Position numbers and translations under genes: made by a program. A model generated the notes under the pieces. The model was not told where the DNA came from. It saw only the letters and a list, made by a program, of their open reading frames with translations, and did no database searches. Below, piece after piece: positions 16,646 to 25,377 of a stretch of DNA of 64,000 nt. This stretch comes from Nocardia africana NBRC 100379 (GTDB taxonomy: Bacteria > Actinomycetota > Actinomycetes > Mycobacteriales > Mycobacteriaceae). Each line of letters opens with the position of its first letter. Position 1 is the first letter of the stretch. The DNA lies in the NCBI RefSeq assembly GCF_001612635.1, contig NZ_BDAV01000009.1, positions 310,001 through 374,000 of the forward strand, in the 5' to 3' direction.

Positions 16646-17800
16646 TCAGGCCTCCGCGCCGCCGGAATTCAGCTCCCGATAACGCAGCGCCCACCACACC
16701 TGCTGGGCCACGTGCGGATCCTTCAACGACGCCCCGGTCAGTTCCTCGAACCGGGACAACCGATAGCGGACCGTGTTGTGGTGCAGATACAGCCGATGGC
16801 CGGTTTCGCTGGCGTTGAGGCCCGCCGCCAGATACGTGTCGACGGTGTCGAGTATCGATCCTGCCTCGGCATCGTCGACTGGAGTGATGTAGCGATGCAT
16901 CAGAGCGCTGCCCACGTCACTGTCACCGACGACGGCCGGCAGGACGCCCAGATCGGTGAGGGTGTGGCGGCCCGGGCGGCCGAACAGCCGCGCGGTCTCG
17001 GCGACCCGGCCGGCGATGTGCAGTGAATACGGAACCCGCTCGAGCGCACAGGAGGGTCCCACGCCGAGAAACACTCCGGCCGAGGGGGCCGACTCGTCGC
17101 GCGGATCGCAGATGCCGACCACATCGCGTTCCAGGATCGCGACCACACCGCGCGGCGGACGGAAACCCGGCCGCTGCCGCAACTCCCATTCGGTGTGCTC
17201 CGGTTCCTCGGTGATCGCGCGGAAGGCCGCGTACACACCGTCGAGGCGCAGGCCGACGTATTGCGCCCGGCGGCGCAACTCACCGGCGGGCAGCGCACCT
17301 TCGGCCAGCGCGCGCACCATATCGTCGCGCCGGGTGTCGAGGGCGCGGGTGATCTGAGCTTCGGCCTCGCGATGGCCGGAACTGTAGGCGACGGTGGCCG
17401 CGTCCGAGGCGCGCAGCAGGGCCGCGAGCACTGACATCAGTGCCGCGCCCGGCCGGGTCGCCCAGTGCTCGGAGGCGCCGATGCGTTCGATGACCTCCCC
17501 CACCACGATCTGCCATCCGCGCAGCATCGCGTCGAGCGGCACACCCAGTTCGGCGCGCAGCGCGCCGTACGCGCGGAAGTCCGCCAGCTCTCGTTCGTCG
17601 AGTGGCCGGTCGGCCGCGGTGGCGTTGATCAGACGATCCACCGCGTCGGCGATCGAGGGCACCAGGTCGGCGGCGGCAATCCCGCGGTATGCCGGGATCT
17701 CGCGCTGGAGCCGGGTACAGACGTGGACGGCGAACGCAGCGGGGTCGCCGATCACGGAGGGCCGCAATCGCGGGCGCGTCGCACCGTCGTCGTCGCTCAC
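16646..17800 (-). CDS. PucR/CdaR-type helix-turn-helix regulator
   Basis: The GTG at 17800 gives a 384-residue protein with an N-terminal helical sensory region, a central GGDEF-like CdaR domain and a C-terminal HTH_30 with NASETGHRLYLHHNTVRYRL, the hallmark of PucR-family activators. A longer frame to 18154 adds low-complexity Arg/Pro residues and is unlikely. No purine or sugar-diacid genes adjoin it, so its target is unknown; the Acg-like gene downstream on the same strand is a possible one. Confidence 0.82.
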   Translation of the reverse strand: MSDDDGATRPRLRPSVIGDPAAFAVHVCTRLQREIPAYRGIAAADLVPSIADAVDRLINATAADRPLDERELADFRAYGALRAELGVPLDAMLRGWQIVVGEVIERIGASEHWATRPGAALMSVLAALLRASDAATVAYSSGHREAEAQITRALDTRRDDMVRALAEGALPAGELRRRAQYVGLRLDGVYAAFRAITEEPEHTEWELRQRPGFRPPRGVVAILERDVVGICDPRDESAPSAGVFLGVGPSCALERVPYSLHIAGRVAETARLFGRPGRHTLTDLGVLPAVVGDSDVGSALMHRYITPVDDAEAGSILDTVDTYLAAGLNASETGHRLYLHHNTVRYRLSRFEELTGASLKDPHVAQQVWWALRYRELNSGGAEA

Positions 17801-18247
17801 ATCGGTCGACGATACGGGCCGCGGATTCGGAAACGACGGTTGCTGCGGTCGGGTCGCCGAGTCGCGCCACGGCCGTCGGCGCAGTTCCGCGGCCTTTCCC
17901 GTGCCGGTCGGGCGGTGCCGAGCCGCGTCCTCGGTACGGGCCGGCGAGCGGATTCCGGACTCGGCCGACTCCGGGCCGGAGAGTGCGCGGGCGTCTACAT
18001 CGGCGGGTGGAAAAGCCGCGGCATCCGTTCGGCAATCGGGGCGGATCCGCCCAGCTACCCACGCCGCCCATCGGGATGCGGATTTTGGGCGAATCGCAGG
18101 CAAACGCGTTGCGCGAGAGCCGGTTTCGGTCACCACCGATCGGAAACCGAACACCGGCGCACTATCTGGGTAAGAATGAGGACGGCCGAGATCCGGCCAC
18201 AGGGGACATGTCGGCCCGGCCGGGCCGACGGATTGTGGGGAAAGATC
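17801..18247. other. Gene-free stretch between the divergent PucR and secreted-protein genes
   Basis: No coding frame here looks genuine. An inverted repeat, CGGTTTC (18121-18127) and GAAACCG (18143-18149), encloses a smaller CGGT/ACCG pair. TAAGAAT at 18171 is a plausible -10 for the secreted-protein gene. GGGGAAAG just before 18248 is that gene's ribosome site. The repeat is a candidate operator, but no regulator can be assigned. Confidence 0.4.
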
Positions 18248-18790
18248 ATGAGAGCCAAGAAATTCGCCGCTACCGCGCTACTGGCCGTCGGCGCCACCAC
18301 GGTGGCCGCCGGTGTCGTGCAGGCCGCACCGGCCACGGCCTCCGAGGTCGCGGTGCGCGGTGTCGAACAGGGCGTCGGCTTCGTCACCGCGCCGACCGCC
18401 GACCACACCGGTCTGACGACCACCGTGGACGCCGGATCCTTCACCGTCACCGGTGATTCGGTCACCCTCACCGATGCCGCCGGCCGTGCCGTCGTTTCGG
18501 TGCCGCTCGGCCTGCGCACGGCTTCGGGAACGGTCGGCCTCACGCCGCGCATCGAGAATGCCGGCCGCACCCTCACGCTGATGCCGCAGTCGGCCACCGA
18601 GCGGACCGCACAGGCGATCGACGAAGCCTCCGACACTCTCGCCCGCAAGCAGTACAACGCGGGTGTCGGCGCCCTGGTCGGCGCCGGAATCGGTGCGGTC
18701 CTGGGCTTCTTCCTGGGTGGTGTCGGCGCCCTGGTCACCATCCCGATCGGCGCCGGGATCGGAGCCCTGATCGGCTACTCCACGCCGTAG
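18248..18790 (+). CDS. Secreted protein with glycine-zipper C-terminus
   Basis: This 180-residue protein starts with a Sec signal peptide (MRAKK, a hydrophobic core and a likely AQA-type cleavage near residue 27). A beta-rich central part follows, then a C-terminal hydrophobic Gly-rich tail (about 140-178) with GAGIGAVLGFFLGGVG and a second GAGIGALIG, typical of glycine-zipper membrane segments. Similar signal-peptide/glycine-zipper proteins are numerous in Nocardia. It probably sits in or at the cell envelope. The function is unknown. A strong hairpin follows the gene. Confidence 0.75.
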   Translation: MRAKKFAATALLAVGATTVAAGVVQAAPATASEVAVRGVEQGVGFVTAPTADHTGLTTTVDAGSFTVTGDSVTLTDAAGRAVVSVPLGLRTASGTVGLTPRIENAGRTLTLMPQSATERTAQAIDEASDTLARKQYNAGVGALVGAGIGAVLGFFLGGVGALVTIPIGAGIGALIGYSTP

Positions 18791-18799
18791 CCGGTACCT

Positions 18800-18844
18800 C
18801 GCGGGCCGTGCGGCCCCTCGCATCGCGAACGCGCACGGCCCGCG
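18800..18844 (+). terminator. Strong hairpin terminator after the secreted-protein gene
   Basis: A perfect 13-bp stem pairs 18800-18812 with 18832-18844, enclosing a 19-nt loop, ten bases after the stop codon. There is no T-run, as is common in GC-rich actinobacteria. Confidence 0.7.
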
Positions 18845-18986
18845 GTGGGCTCGGCCTGCGGTGCTACTGGGAGACCTCATCACCGGCCCGCCGTAAGACC
18901 GAGCAGCTCGGCGATGTCGGCTGATCCTGTTGGGAGATACCACCATCGGCGCATCCGCCCCGCTCTCCGGGCAGTAGCCTCCTCGC

Positions 18987-19904
18987 ATGGTGAGACTTAC
19001 GGCCCTGTCGCGGCGACGGGCGCTGACCCTTGCGGCGGCCGGCGCGGGAGCGTTCGCCGTGGTTCGATCGCCTCTCGCACGCGCCGACGGGCCCGACAAC
19101 GCGCGCTATAGCGGCTACTCCGCGCAGGACAGCGCCGAGCCGTACGCACATTTCATGGCCGAGCACACCGTGCCGCCACAGCCGGCCGTCGCGGCGGCGT
19201 ATGCCGGCCCACCCACTCCTGCGGACCGGATTCCGCCCTTTACGGCGCTGATCGAAGAACTGGGGCCCGCGGGTTATTCGCCGATCGAAACCGGTTACGG
19301 CCGAACCGATTCCGGGATCGTCTGGGTGGCGGTACGGACCGAGATGCCACGCGTGACGGCCGCTATGTGGGACTGGTGGTTCGGGTGGCATCTGGTCGAA
19401 TCCGCCCGGTACAAGCTGTGGCATCCGGATGCGCACATGTACGCGGAGGTGGCGGCCGATCGAACCGGTGGGGTGATGCCGGACCGACAGCGGTACGTCG
19501 GCAACATCTCCTACGTCGACGAATTCATCGGCCCCGAATTGCAGCAACTCGCCATCGCCTTCCACGATCCGGTCGCCTACGGGTTCACCGTTCCCGACGA
19601 TCACACCGTGGTGCTCGGCCGGGTCGGAAGCAGCGTCGCGCCCGTCGACCTGGGCTGGCTGGCCCATCAGGTCCGCCCCGTTACCGGTGGATGCGAGATG
19701 CGCAGTCGCTTCTACCTGCGCATCTACGGAGTCCACACCCTGGATCCGGTGCACACCGCGCGTGCGGTGCAGCGCGGTGCCGCCGCCGACCCCGCCGACC
19801 TCCTCCCTGGACTCGACCTCGCTCGCGATCTGCTGTTGCACTGCGGGCAGGAGATGAACCATCTCGCCCGATTCCTGCCGGAGCTGTACCACGAATTCGC
19901 CTGA
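18987..19904 (+). CDS. Tat-exported DAPG-hydrolase (PhlG)-like protein
   Basis: This 305-residue protein begins with a twin-arginine signal (LSRRRALTLAAAGAGAFA) and likely cleavage near residue 32. The mature part contains WDWWFGWH followed by YKLWHPDAH, which matches the zinc hydrolase family of phloroglucinol-degrading PhlG, and near the C-terminus HCGQE, an HxxxE pair like the PhlG metal ligands. Family members cleave a C-C bond in acylated phloroglucinols and related diketones. Export through Tat suggests it folds with its metal and acts outside the membrane. The substrate here is unknown. Confidence 0.68.
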   Translation: MVRLTALSRRRALTLAAAGAGAFAVVRSPLARADGPDNARYSGYSAQDSAEPYAHFMAEHTVPPQPAVAAAYAGPPTPADRIPPFTALIEELGPAGYSPIETGYGRTDSGIVWVAVRTEMPRVTAAMWDWWFGWHLVESARYKLWHPDAHMYAEVAADRTGGVMPDRQRYVGNISYVDEFIGPELQQLAIAFHDPVAYGFTVPDDHTVVLGRVGSSVAPVDLGWLAHQVRPVTGGCEMRSRFYLRIYGVHTLDPVHTARAVQRGAAADPADLLPGLDLARDLLLHCGQEMNHLARFLPELYHEFA

Positions 19905-19929
19905 CGGATCCGGCAGTCACAATGGTGGT

Positions 19930-20136
19930 GTGCCGGATTCGCCGATCTCCCCCGCCGTCGCCGCGCTGATCCGCTGGCAGGACAGCGGTGGCGTCTGGCG
20001 GGTGCTGGGCCGCCGCGGCACGCACGTGACCATCGGGCTGTTCGAATGCACCGGCGGTGACGAGGTGGATCGCATCGTCTCCGCGGATCCGGATGTGCGG
20101 GCATTCGTCGGGCAGCGCAGCGGTAGCGAGGACTGA
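19930..20136 (+). CDS. Small conserved-looking actinobacterial protein
   Basis: This 68-residue soluble protein starts at GTG 19930, 25 nt after the previous stop. It contains ALIRWQDSGGVWRVLGRRG followed by a short strand THVTIGLFEC and an acidic end; the pattern looks like a single compact alpha/beta unit. I do not recognise a named family. Codon use is like that of its neighbours, with G/C in third positions, which supports real coding. Confidence 0.62.
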   Translation: MPDSPISPAVAALIRWQDSGGVWRVLGRRGTHVTIGLFECTGGDEVDRIVSADPDVRAFVGQRSGSED

Positions 20137-20231
20137 AACTCGCCGGTTCGGCGCCATTTTCCGGCCGCAGGGACTACGGTGTGCGCGGCAGTGCATCGAT
20201 TCCCCCTGCGGCTGCGGTGAAAGGCGGCGCG

Positions 20232-21023
20232 ATGGCCGGTACCGGTGAGGCGAATCGCCCCCTGGCCGAACGATATCCGGGCACCGAGCCGGTCGGTTGG
20301 CGCGGTGCCACGGTCCACCCGATGTACTCGCAGCGCCTGGGTGCCGAACCGACGGTGGTGCGGTTGTCGCTGCGCGCTGTAGCGCCGCCGCCGGGACTGC
20401 TGGGCCTGGGCATCGGATTGTCGGTGATCGACGGATATGTGATGGTGCGAGGGAGCAGGTTGCCGGGCGTCGATGTCTGGAGCGATGCTCTCGCCGAGGG
20501 GATCGATCTACGCCTGTCGGGAACCGGCCCGGAGGCCGCGTACACCCTCACCCCGGTCTGGATGACCGCCGCGGGCGCGGTCGAATCCTGGACGGGCAAC
20601 TACGGCCTCGTCATCGAACGCGGCACGGGTGCGACCATGCTGCTGCGCTGCAGCACCGGCGTCGGGGAACCTGATTTCGGCGAATTGGTCGTCGCGGTGA
20701 CGGCCACCGTCGACGCCGCCGGCGATCAGGACCGGTTCCGGTCCGCGCTCTACCACCTCGGCGTGGAGGCGCACACTCGCGGCGACCTCGACCAGGCCCG
20801 GCGGTTGTGGCGGCAGGCGGCCGAACTCGGACATGCCGGAGCCGCCTACGATCTGGGCGTACTCGGTTACCGGACACGCGAATTCGACGAGGCGCAACGC
20901 TGGTGGCGCGTGGCGGCCGAACAGGGCGACCCGCGCGCGATGGCCGGCCTCGCCGAAGTGCTGGAGCGCCAGGGCGATTCGGCCGCAGCCCGGAAATGGC
21001 GTGCCCAGGCTCAGGGGGGTTGA
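20232..21023 (+). CDS. SEL1/TPR repeat protein
   Basis: This 263-residue cytoplasmic-looking protein starts at ATG 20232 behind AAAGGCGG; an earlier ATG at 20181 has no ribosome site. The first ~165 residues form a beta-rich region. The last ~80 contain two to three SEL1-like units (RRLWRQAAELGHAGAAYDLG, RWWRVAAEQGDPRAM), helical hairpins that usually bind other proteins. No partner gene is obvious. Function unknown. Confidence 0.7.
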   Translation: MAGTGEANRPLAERYPGTEPVGWRGATVHPMYSQRLGAEPTVVRLSLRAVAPPPGLLGLGIGLSVIDGYVMVRGSRLPGVDVWSDALAEGIDLRLSGTGPEAAYTLTPVWMTAAGAVESWTGNYGLVIERGTGATMLLRCSTGVGEPDFGELVVAVTATVDAAGDQDRFRSALYHLGVEAHTRGDLDQARRLWRQAAELGHAGAAYDLGVLGYRTREFDEAQRWWRVAAEQGDPRAMAGLAEVLERQGDSAAARKWRAQAQGG

Positions 21024-21092
21024 GCCGTCGAGAGGCCGGGCCGCCCGACGCCTCGTCGGTGCCCCGCACGGTCGCCGGGGCGGCTGGGCGTC

Positions 21093-21881
21093 TCAGAGAA
21101 TGCCCAAGAGCTTTCCCAGGTTTCCTCCGAGCACCAAGTCACGCACCTCGCCGGGTGAGGTGACCCGTTCTACGGCTGTGCGGGCGAGCACCGGATCGCC
21201 GTAGGGAGCATCCGAGCCGAACAACGTTCGCTCCGGAATTTCGCGGATCGCCAGCCGCACCGCGAAAATGATGTTGGCTGTGGACAATTCCACATACATA
21301 CTCGGTGTGTCCCGCACGAGTTCGATCGCCTCCATCCAGTTCGTCCCGCCGAGCTGGCTGACCACCAGCGGAACCGCCGGGTATCGCGCGGCGAGACGGG
21401 ACAACGTGCGCAGGTCTTCGCCGGTGGTCGGGGCAAATCCGTGGACCACGACCGGCAGCCCGCCGTGGTCGTGCGCCGCGGCGAGCACGGGCTCGATCCG
21501 GGCTGCCTCACCCGCGGGAGGTGTAAGTTCCCCGATGCCGCGCAGTCCGCGTCCCACCACCTCGCGGTCGATCAGAGCCGCGATGTCCTGCTCGGGCAGG
21601 TCCACCGGTATGGAGCCGAACCCGATGAACCGGCTCGGGTGCGCGGCCAGGGTCTCATGAAGCTCTGCCCAGGCGGTGCGATATCTGTCGAGGCGGTTCT
21701 CACCGCCTGCCAGGGCGCTGTCGAGGACGCCCATCTCACGGCGTAATGATGCGAGATCGACGGCCCGTTCCGGATGCGGTCTGGTTCCGAAGAGCACAGC
21801 CCGATCCACTCCCGCGTCGTCCAGAGCGGCGAGGTGGCTTTCGACCGGGTCGTGGACATGACTGTGGGCATCGATGATCAA
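21093..21881 (-). CDS. Amidohydrolase-2 family metal-dependent hydrolase
   Basis: This 262-residue TIM-barrel hydrolase opens with IIDAHSHVH (HxH metal site), has VVHGF in mid-sequence and ends with FGSDAPYGDP, where the Asp is the usual catalytic residue. Such enzymes hydrolyse lactones or decarboxylate aromatic or keto acids. It is divergent from a MerR regulator across a 99-nt region with a MerR-type inverted repeat, so it is probably that regulator's target. The substrate is not evident. Confidence 0.83.
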   Translation of the reverse strand: MIIDAHSHVHDPVESHLAALDDAGVDRAVLFGTRPHPERAVDLASLRREMGVLDSALAGGENRLDRYRTAWAELHETLAAHPSRFIGFGSIPVDLPEQDIAALIDREVVGRGLRGIGELTPPAGEAARIEPVLAAAHDHGGLPVVVHGFAPTTGEDLRTLSRLAARYPAVPLVVSQLGGTNWMEAIELVRDTPSMYVELSTANIIFAVRLAIREIPERTLFGSDAPYGDPVLARTAVERVTSPGEVRDLVLGGNLGKLLGIL

Positions 21882-21941
21882 AAGGGTCCTCCCGGAAAGA
21901 GTGGGCCGCTGGAATGCGGCAGAGCAGGCCCACTGTTGCTC

Positions 21942-21964
21942 CTTGACACTGTTGGAAGGTCAAG
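21942..21964. promoter_or_regulatory. MerR-type inverted repeat between the amidohydrolase and MerR genes
   Basis: CTTGAC at 21942-21947 and GTCAAG at 21959-21964 form an inverted repeat separated by 11 bases. Both arms contain TTGAC, giving a -35-like hexamer on either strand. A similar arrangement, GACCTTG/CAAGGTC, lies before the MerR-HEAT operon at 44833. MerR proteins typically bind between widely spaced -35 and -10 elements; the -10 elements here are poor. Confidence 0.5.
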
Positions 21965-21980
21965 CGCGAGAGGAAAGACG

Positions 21981-22382
21981 GTGCTCATCGGAGAACTGGC
22001 CAAGCGGACCGGAACCAGCGAACGCCTCCTGCGCTACTACGAACGGGTGGGGCTGCTCCGGTCCGAGCGCCGGTCCAACGGGTATCGGACCTATGACGAG
22101 AGCGCCACTACGACGGTCCTGCGGATTCGGGCGCTGCTCGCGGCCGGCCTGCCGACTCGTGTCATCCGCCGAATCCTTCCCTGCACCGACGCTGCGGCGG
22201 CGGTACTGCCCTGTCCCGGCGTCCTGGACGCGCTCCGCGCTCAGCTGCGCGTCCTCGACCAGCGGTCGGCCGAGATCAACACAGCCAGAAGCGTTTTGCT
22301 GCAGACCATCAGCACCACAGAGACCGCCGCCGCACGTGCGGCGCTACCCGAAACCCCTCAGGCGGCCGTGCCGCCGAGCTGA
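21981..22382 (+). CDS. MerR-family transcriptional regulator
   Basis: This 133-residue protein starts at GTG 21981 behind AGGAAAG. It has the MerR winged helix at its N-terminus (LIGELAKRTGTSERLLRYYERVGLL, then RRSNGYRTYDE), a dimerisation helix and a Cys-containing stretch LPCTD...LPCPG around residues 70-85. The paired Cys could bind metal or sense redox state, but the usual metal-site spacing is not clear. It overlaps convergently with the M50-like gene by 25 nt. Confidence 0.85.
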   Translation: MLIGELAKRTGTSERLLRYYERVGLLRSERRSNGYRTYDESATTTVLRIRALLAAGLPTRVIRRILPCTDAAAAVLPCPGVLDALRAQLRVLDQRSAEINTARSVLLQTISTTETAAARAALPETPQAAVPPS

Positions 22383-23098
22383 ATTCCGAGCAGCTCACCG
22401 GCCCCCACGACCAGGGCCGCGACGGTGAGCAGGCCGAACACGACGACCCACAGCCGCGCCGGAATGCGGGTGAGCCAGGCCAGCTGATCGGCGTCGGATC
22501 CGTCGCCGCGCACCGACACCTGCCACAGTTCGAGCACCGCGCGCACGCCGCCGAACAGCAAAAACCATGTGACCACATAGCCGAAGACGCCCTGCCACAC
22601 CGCAGTCCCGTACCAGGACACGGCGAAGGCGGCCCCGCCCGCGCAGATCACCGCGAGGAAGCCGAACACGTTGCGGATCACCACGATCAACACCACCAGC
22701 GCCGCGATGAGGATCCACAGCATCATCGTCTGGCGTCCGGTGCCGAGCAGGATCGCGAATCCCAGCCCCACCGCCGAGGGAGCCGGATAGCCGGCCAGGG
22801 TGGTCAGCACCATCCCGAAACCTCGTGGCTTGCCACGGGATACGGTCACTCCGGACGTGTCGGAATGCAGGCGGATACCGCTGAGGGTACGGCCTGTGCA
22901 GACCGCCACGACCGCGTGGCCGATCTCGTGGGCGATCGTCACACACGTCCGCAGTACTCGCCACACCGGCCGGTAGAGCACCACCGCCGCTGCCGCCGCT
23001 GCCGTGGCCAGCACCACCCATACCGGCGGCTGCGGGGATATCGTCGTCAATTTATCGGTTACCGACGACACCGCATCGGCCGTTCGAGACAGCTGCAC
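22358..23098 (-). CDS. M50B-like membrane protease-family protein
   Basis: This 246-residue protein has about six hydrophobic segments and the zinc motif HEIGH (HExxH) just after the first helices, as in the peptidase M50B-like family related to site-2 proteases. A second metal ligand of the usual NxxPxxxxD kind is not obvious, so activity is uncertain. The start is most likely GTG 23098, seven bases after TACCCT (leaderless style); the frame is open further upstream without a good start. Its role is unknown. Confidence 0.72.
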   Translation of the reverse strand: MQLSRTADAVSSVTDKLTTISPQPPVWVVLATAAAAAAVVLYRPVWRVLRTCVTIAHEIGHAVVAVCTGRTLSGIRLHSDTSGVTVSRGKPRGFGMVLTTLAGYPAPSAVGLGFAILLGTGRQTMMLWILIAALVVLIVVIRNVFGFLAVICAGGAAFAVSWYGTAVWQGVFGYVVTWFLLFGGVRAVLELWQVSVRGDGSDADQLAWLTRIPARLWVVVFGLLTVAALVVGAGELLGIQLGGTAA

Positions 23099-23222
23099 CG
23101 CCGTAGGGTAGCGGTCCGTCCGATTCGGCCGGATACGACGGGGTATTCCGGCCGGTGAACGCTTAGGCTTGCGGTCGAATTGCCGGGATCGGCCCGGCAC
23201 GCGGCCTCGACGAGGAGACCAG

Positions 23223-23558
23223 ATGACATCCAGGGCCCATCGCAGCATCGCCGCGCTGTTCGGCACCATCGCAGCGACCGCGGTGACCGCGGGCCTGCTG
23301 AGTGGATGCTCGGACGTGCAGCGCGCGATCAACAAGGGTGGTGACACCCCGTGCAGCGACTATGTCAAACAGGACGCCGACACCAAGCGGGTCACGATCA
23401 CCAAATTCGTGAAACAGCAGACGAACAACGATCACGAGCCCGCCGGCACCCAGGTCGACGCCACCATGGCGGCGGTGGATTTCCTGTGCGCCAACCAGCG
23501 CAACGCCGACACTCCGATCAAGAACGCGAATCTGACCGGAATCTTCTTCAACCAGTGA
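23223..23558 (+). CDS. Small lipoprotein with HdeA-like cysteine spacing
   Basis: This 111-residue protein starts at ATG 23223. It has a signal peptide ending in the lipobox LLSGC at about residue 27, so it is probably anchored in the outer face of the membrane. The mature part contains CSDYVKQD and later DFLCANQ, a two-Cys helical pattern like that of HdeA-type acid-stress proteins found in mycobacteria and relatives. The family link is tentative. It converges with the dehydrogenase gene over a double hairpin. Confidence 0.65.
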   Translation: MTSRAHRSIAALFGTIAATAVTAGLLSGCSDVQRAINKGGDTPCSDYVKQDADTKRVTITKFVKQQTNNDHEPAGTQVDATMAAVDFLCANQRNADTPIKNANLTGIFFNQ

Positions 23559-23572
23559 GTGCGCGCGGGGCC

Positions 23573-23621
23573 GGTCACCGGGGCACCGGTGACCTGCCCG
23601 GCCGGGCTCAGCGTCCGGGCA
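23573..23621. terminator. Double hairpin between convergent genes
   Basis: A perfect 9-bp stem (23573-23581 with 23586-23594, loop GGCA) is followed at once by a 7-bp stem (23595-23601 with 23615-23621). It lies between the lipoprotein stop and the end of the convergent dehydrogenase gene and could terminate both. No T-run. Confidence 0.68.
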
Positions 23622-25161
23622 GGTAGCGGAAGCTACGCGCGAGCGTCATCAGCAACGCCTGCCACTTCGACTGCGGAATCCCCAGCGGCGCATCCAGATT
23701 CATTCCGCGGGTGACGACCACCGTCTGCGGTTCGGTGAACTTCAGCAGTCCGTCGGGGCCGTGGCGGCGGCCGACGCCGGAGATCCCCATTCCGCCCATC
23801 GGTGCGCCGGTGCTCCCCCACGCCGGTGCGTAACCCTCATCGACACAGACGGTTCCGGTCCGCAGCCGGGCCGCGATGGCCTGGCCCTCGGACGCGCTGC
23901 TCGCCCACACGCTGGCGTTGAGCCCGTATTCGGTGTCGTTGGCGCGGGCGATGGCCTCCTCGACATCGGCGACCGGATAGATCGAGACCAGCGGGCCGAA
24001 GGTCTCGTTGCGGCCGCATTCCATCTCGTCGGTGACCTTGCTCAATACGGTCGGCTCGAAGAACAGCGGACCCAGATCGGGGCGCGCATTGCCGCCGCCC
24101 AGAATTTCGGCGCCCTTGGACGTGGCGTCGGCGACGTGCTTGGTGACGGTCTCGAGCTGCGCCGGTGAGATCAGGCTACCGATATCGGTCGAGAAGTCGT
24201 AGGCCGCACCGAGTTTCGCGGCGCCGACCGCCTTGACGAACTTCTCGCTGAACTCCGCCGCGATCGACTGCTCGACATAGATCCGCTCGATCGAGATGCA
24301 CAGCTGGCCGGCGTTGGAGAAGCATGCACGCACGGCCGCCTTGGCGACCTTGTCCAGATTCGCACCGCGGGTCACGATCATCGGGTTCTTACCGCCGAGC
24401 TCGGCGGAGAATCCGATCAGCCGCTTGCCGCACTGCTGGGCCAGTTCGCGCCCGGTGGCCGAGGAGCCGGTGAACATCAGGTAGTCGCACTGGTCGACGA
24501 TCGCGGTGCCGACCACGCTGCCCGGGCCCGGAATCACTTGCAGCACATCGCGCGGCAGCCCCGCGCGCAGCAGTAACTCCACGCTCGCCAGTGACGAGTA
24601 CGGCGTCTGGCTGTCGGGTTTGACGACGACCGCGTTGCCGGCCAGCAGCGCCGGGATCGCATCGCCGATCGACAGCACCATGGGATAGTTCCACGGCGCG
24701 ATGACGCCGACCACGCCCTTGGGCTGGGTGCGCACCTGCGCGCGGTTCAGCACCGGGAACGCGCCCGGCACCGAATGCGGCGCCAGCAGCTTCGGCGCCA
24801 CGCGCGAGAAGTAGCGGGCCGCGAACATCATGCCCAGGATTTCTTCCTGCGCCGCCCACCGGGCCTTGCCGGTTTCGGCCTGGATCACGTCCATCAGGTA
24901 GTCGCGTTCGCTGATGATCAGGTCGCGGAAGCGTTCGAGCACCGCCGCCCGTTCCTTCGGCGTGCGTTTCGCCCAGTCCGCCTGCGCGGCGCGGGCGCGG
25001 GTGAACGCGACGCTCACATCGTCGGCGGTACCCACCGGCACCTCGCCCAGCGGTCGCCCGGTGAACGTCTCGGCGATGGTTTTGTTCGCGTGGTCACGGG
25101 AACCGTCGACGGACGCGAACGCCCGCAGACGCTCGAACACCGCAGCTTCCGGTACGGGCAT
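23608..25161 (-). CDS. Succinic semialdehyde dehydrogenase (GabD2-like aldehyde dehydrogenase)
   Basis: This 517-residue aldehyde dehydrogenase has the cofactor stretch VIAPWNYPMVLS, the catalytic Glu in FSAELGGKNP, the active-site Cys in NAGQLCIS and the end segment ETFGPLVS. The sequence is closest to actinobacterial GabD2-type enzymes, which oxidise succinic semialdehyde to succinate with NADP+, linking GABA breakdown to the TCA cycle. AGTAGGAGG precedes the ATG. Another aldehyde dehydrogenase lies at 40600. No GABA transaminase is nearby. Confidence 0.87.
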   Translation of the reverse strand: MPVPEAAVFERLRAFASVDGSRDHANKTIAETFTGRPLGEVPVGTADDVSVAFTRARAAQADWAKRTPKERAAVLERFRDLIISERDYLMDVIQAETGKARWAAQEEILGMMFAARYFSRVAPKLLAPHSVPGAFPVLNRAQVRTQPKGVVGVIAPWNYPMVLSIGDAIPALLAGNAVVVKPDSQTPYSSLASVELLLRAGLPRDVLQVIPGPGSVVGTAIVDQCDYLMFTGSSATGRELAQQCGKRLIGFSAELGGKNPMIVTRGANLDKVAKAAVRACFSNAGQLCISIERIYVEQSIAAEFSEKFVKAVGAAKLGAAYDFSTDIGSLISPAQLETVTKHVADATSKGAEILGGGNARPDLGPLFFEPTVLSKVTDEMECGRNETFGPLVSIYPVADVEEAIARANDTEYGLNASVWASSASEGQAIAARLRTGTVCVDEGYAPAWGSTGAPMGGMGISGVGRRHGPDGLLKFTEPQTVVVTRGMNLDAPLGIPQSKWQALLMTLARSFRYLPGR

Positions 25162-25377
25162 CGTCGCCTCCTACTTGTGAGTAATGTAACCCTCCGATAC
25201 ACATAATCTACCGCGCGCTGCACGGCCATATCTCCGCCCTGGGGCGGATATCGTCCGACGTCCCCGAGCCCGGCCGCTCGAGGGGTGCGCAAGGCTTCGC
25301 TCGCGCGATGGTCGTCCATGGACCGATAACGCACGGCAGCGTCGAGCAATCGAATTCCCGGGCAGGAGCGAGGCAGA

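Noticed and set aside
17801..18154. N-terminal extension of the PucR-type regulator
   Set aside because: Residues are low-complexity and the family normally begins near the GTG at 17800.
21276..21296. DnaA-box-like sequence and small palindrome near 21280
   Set aside because: It lies inside the amidohydrolase coding region as a single site and is explained by codons.
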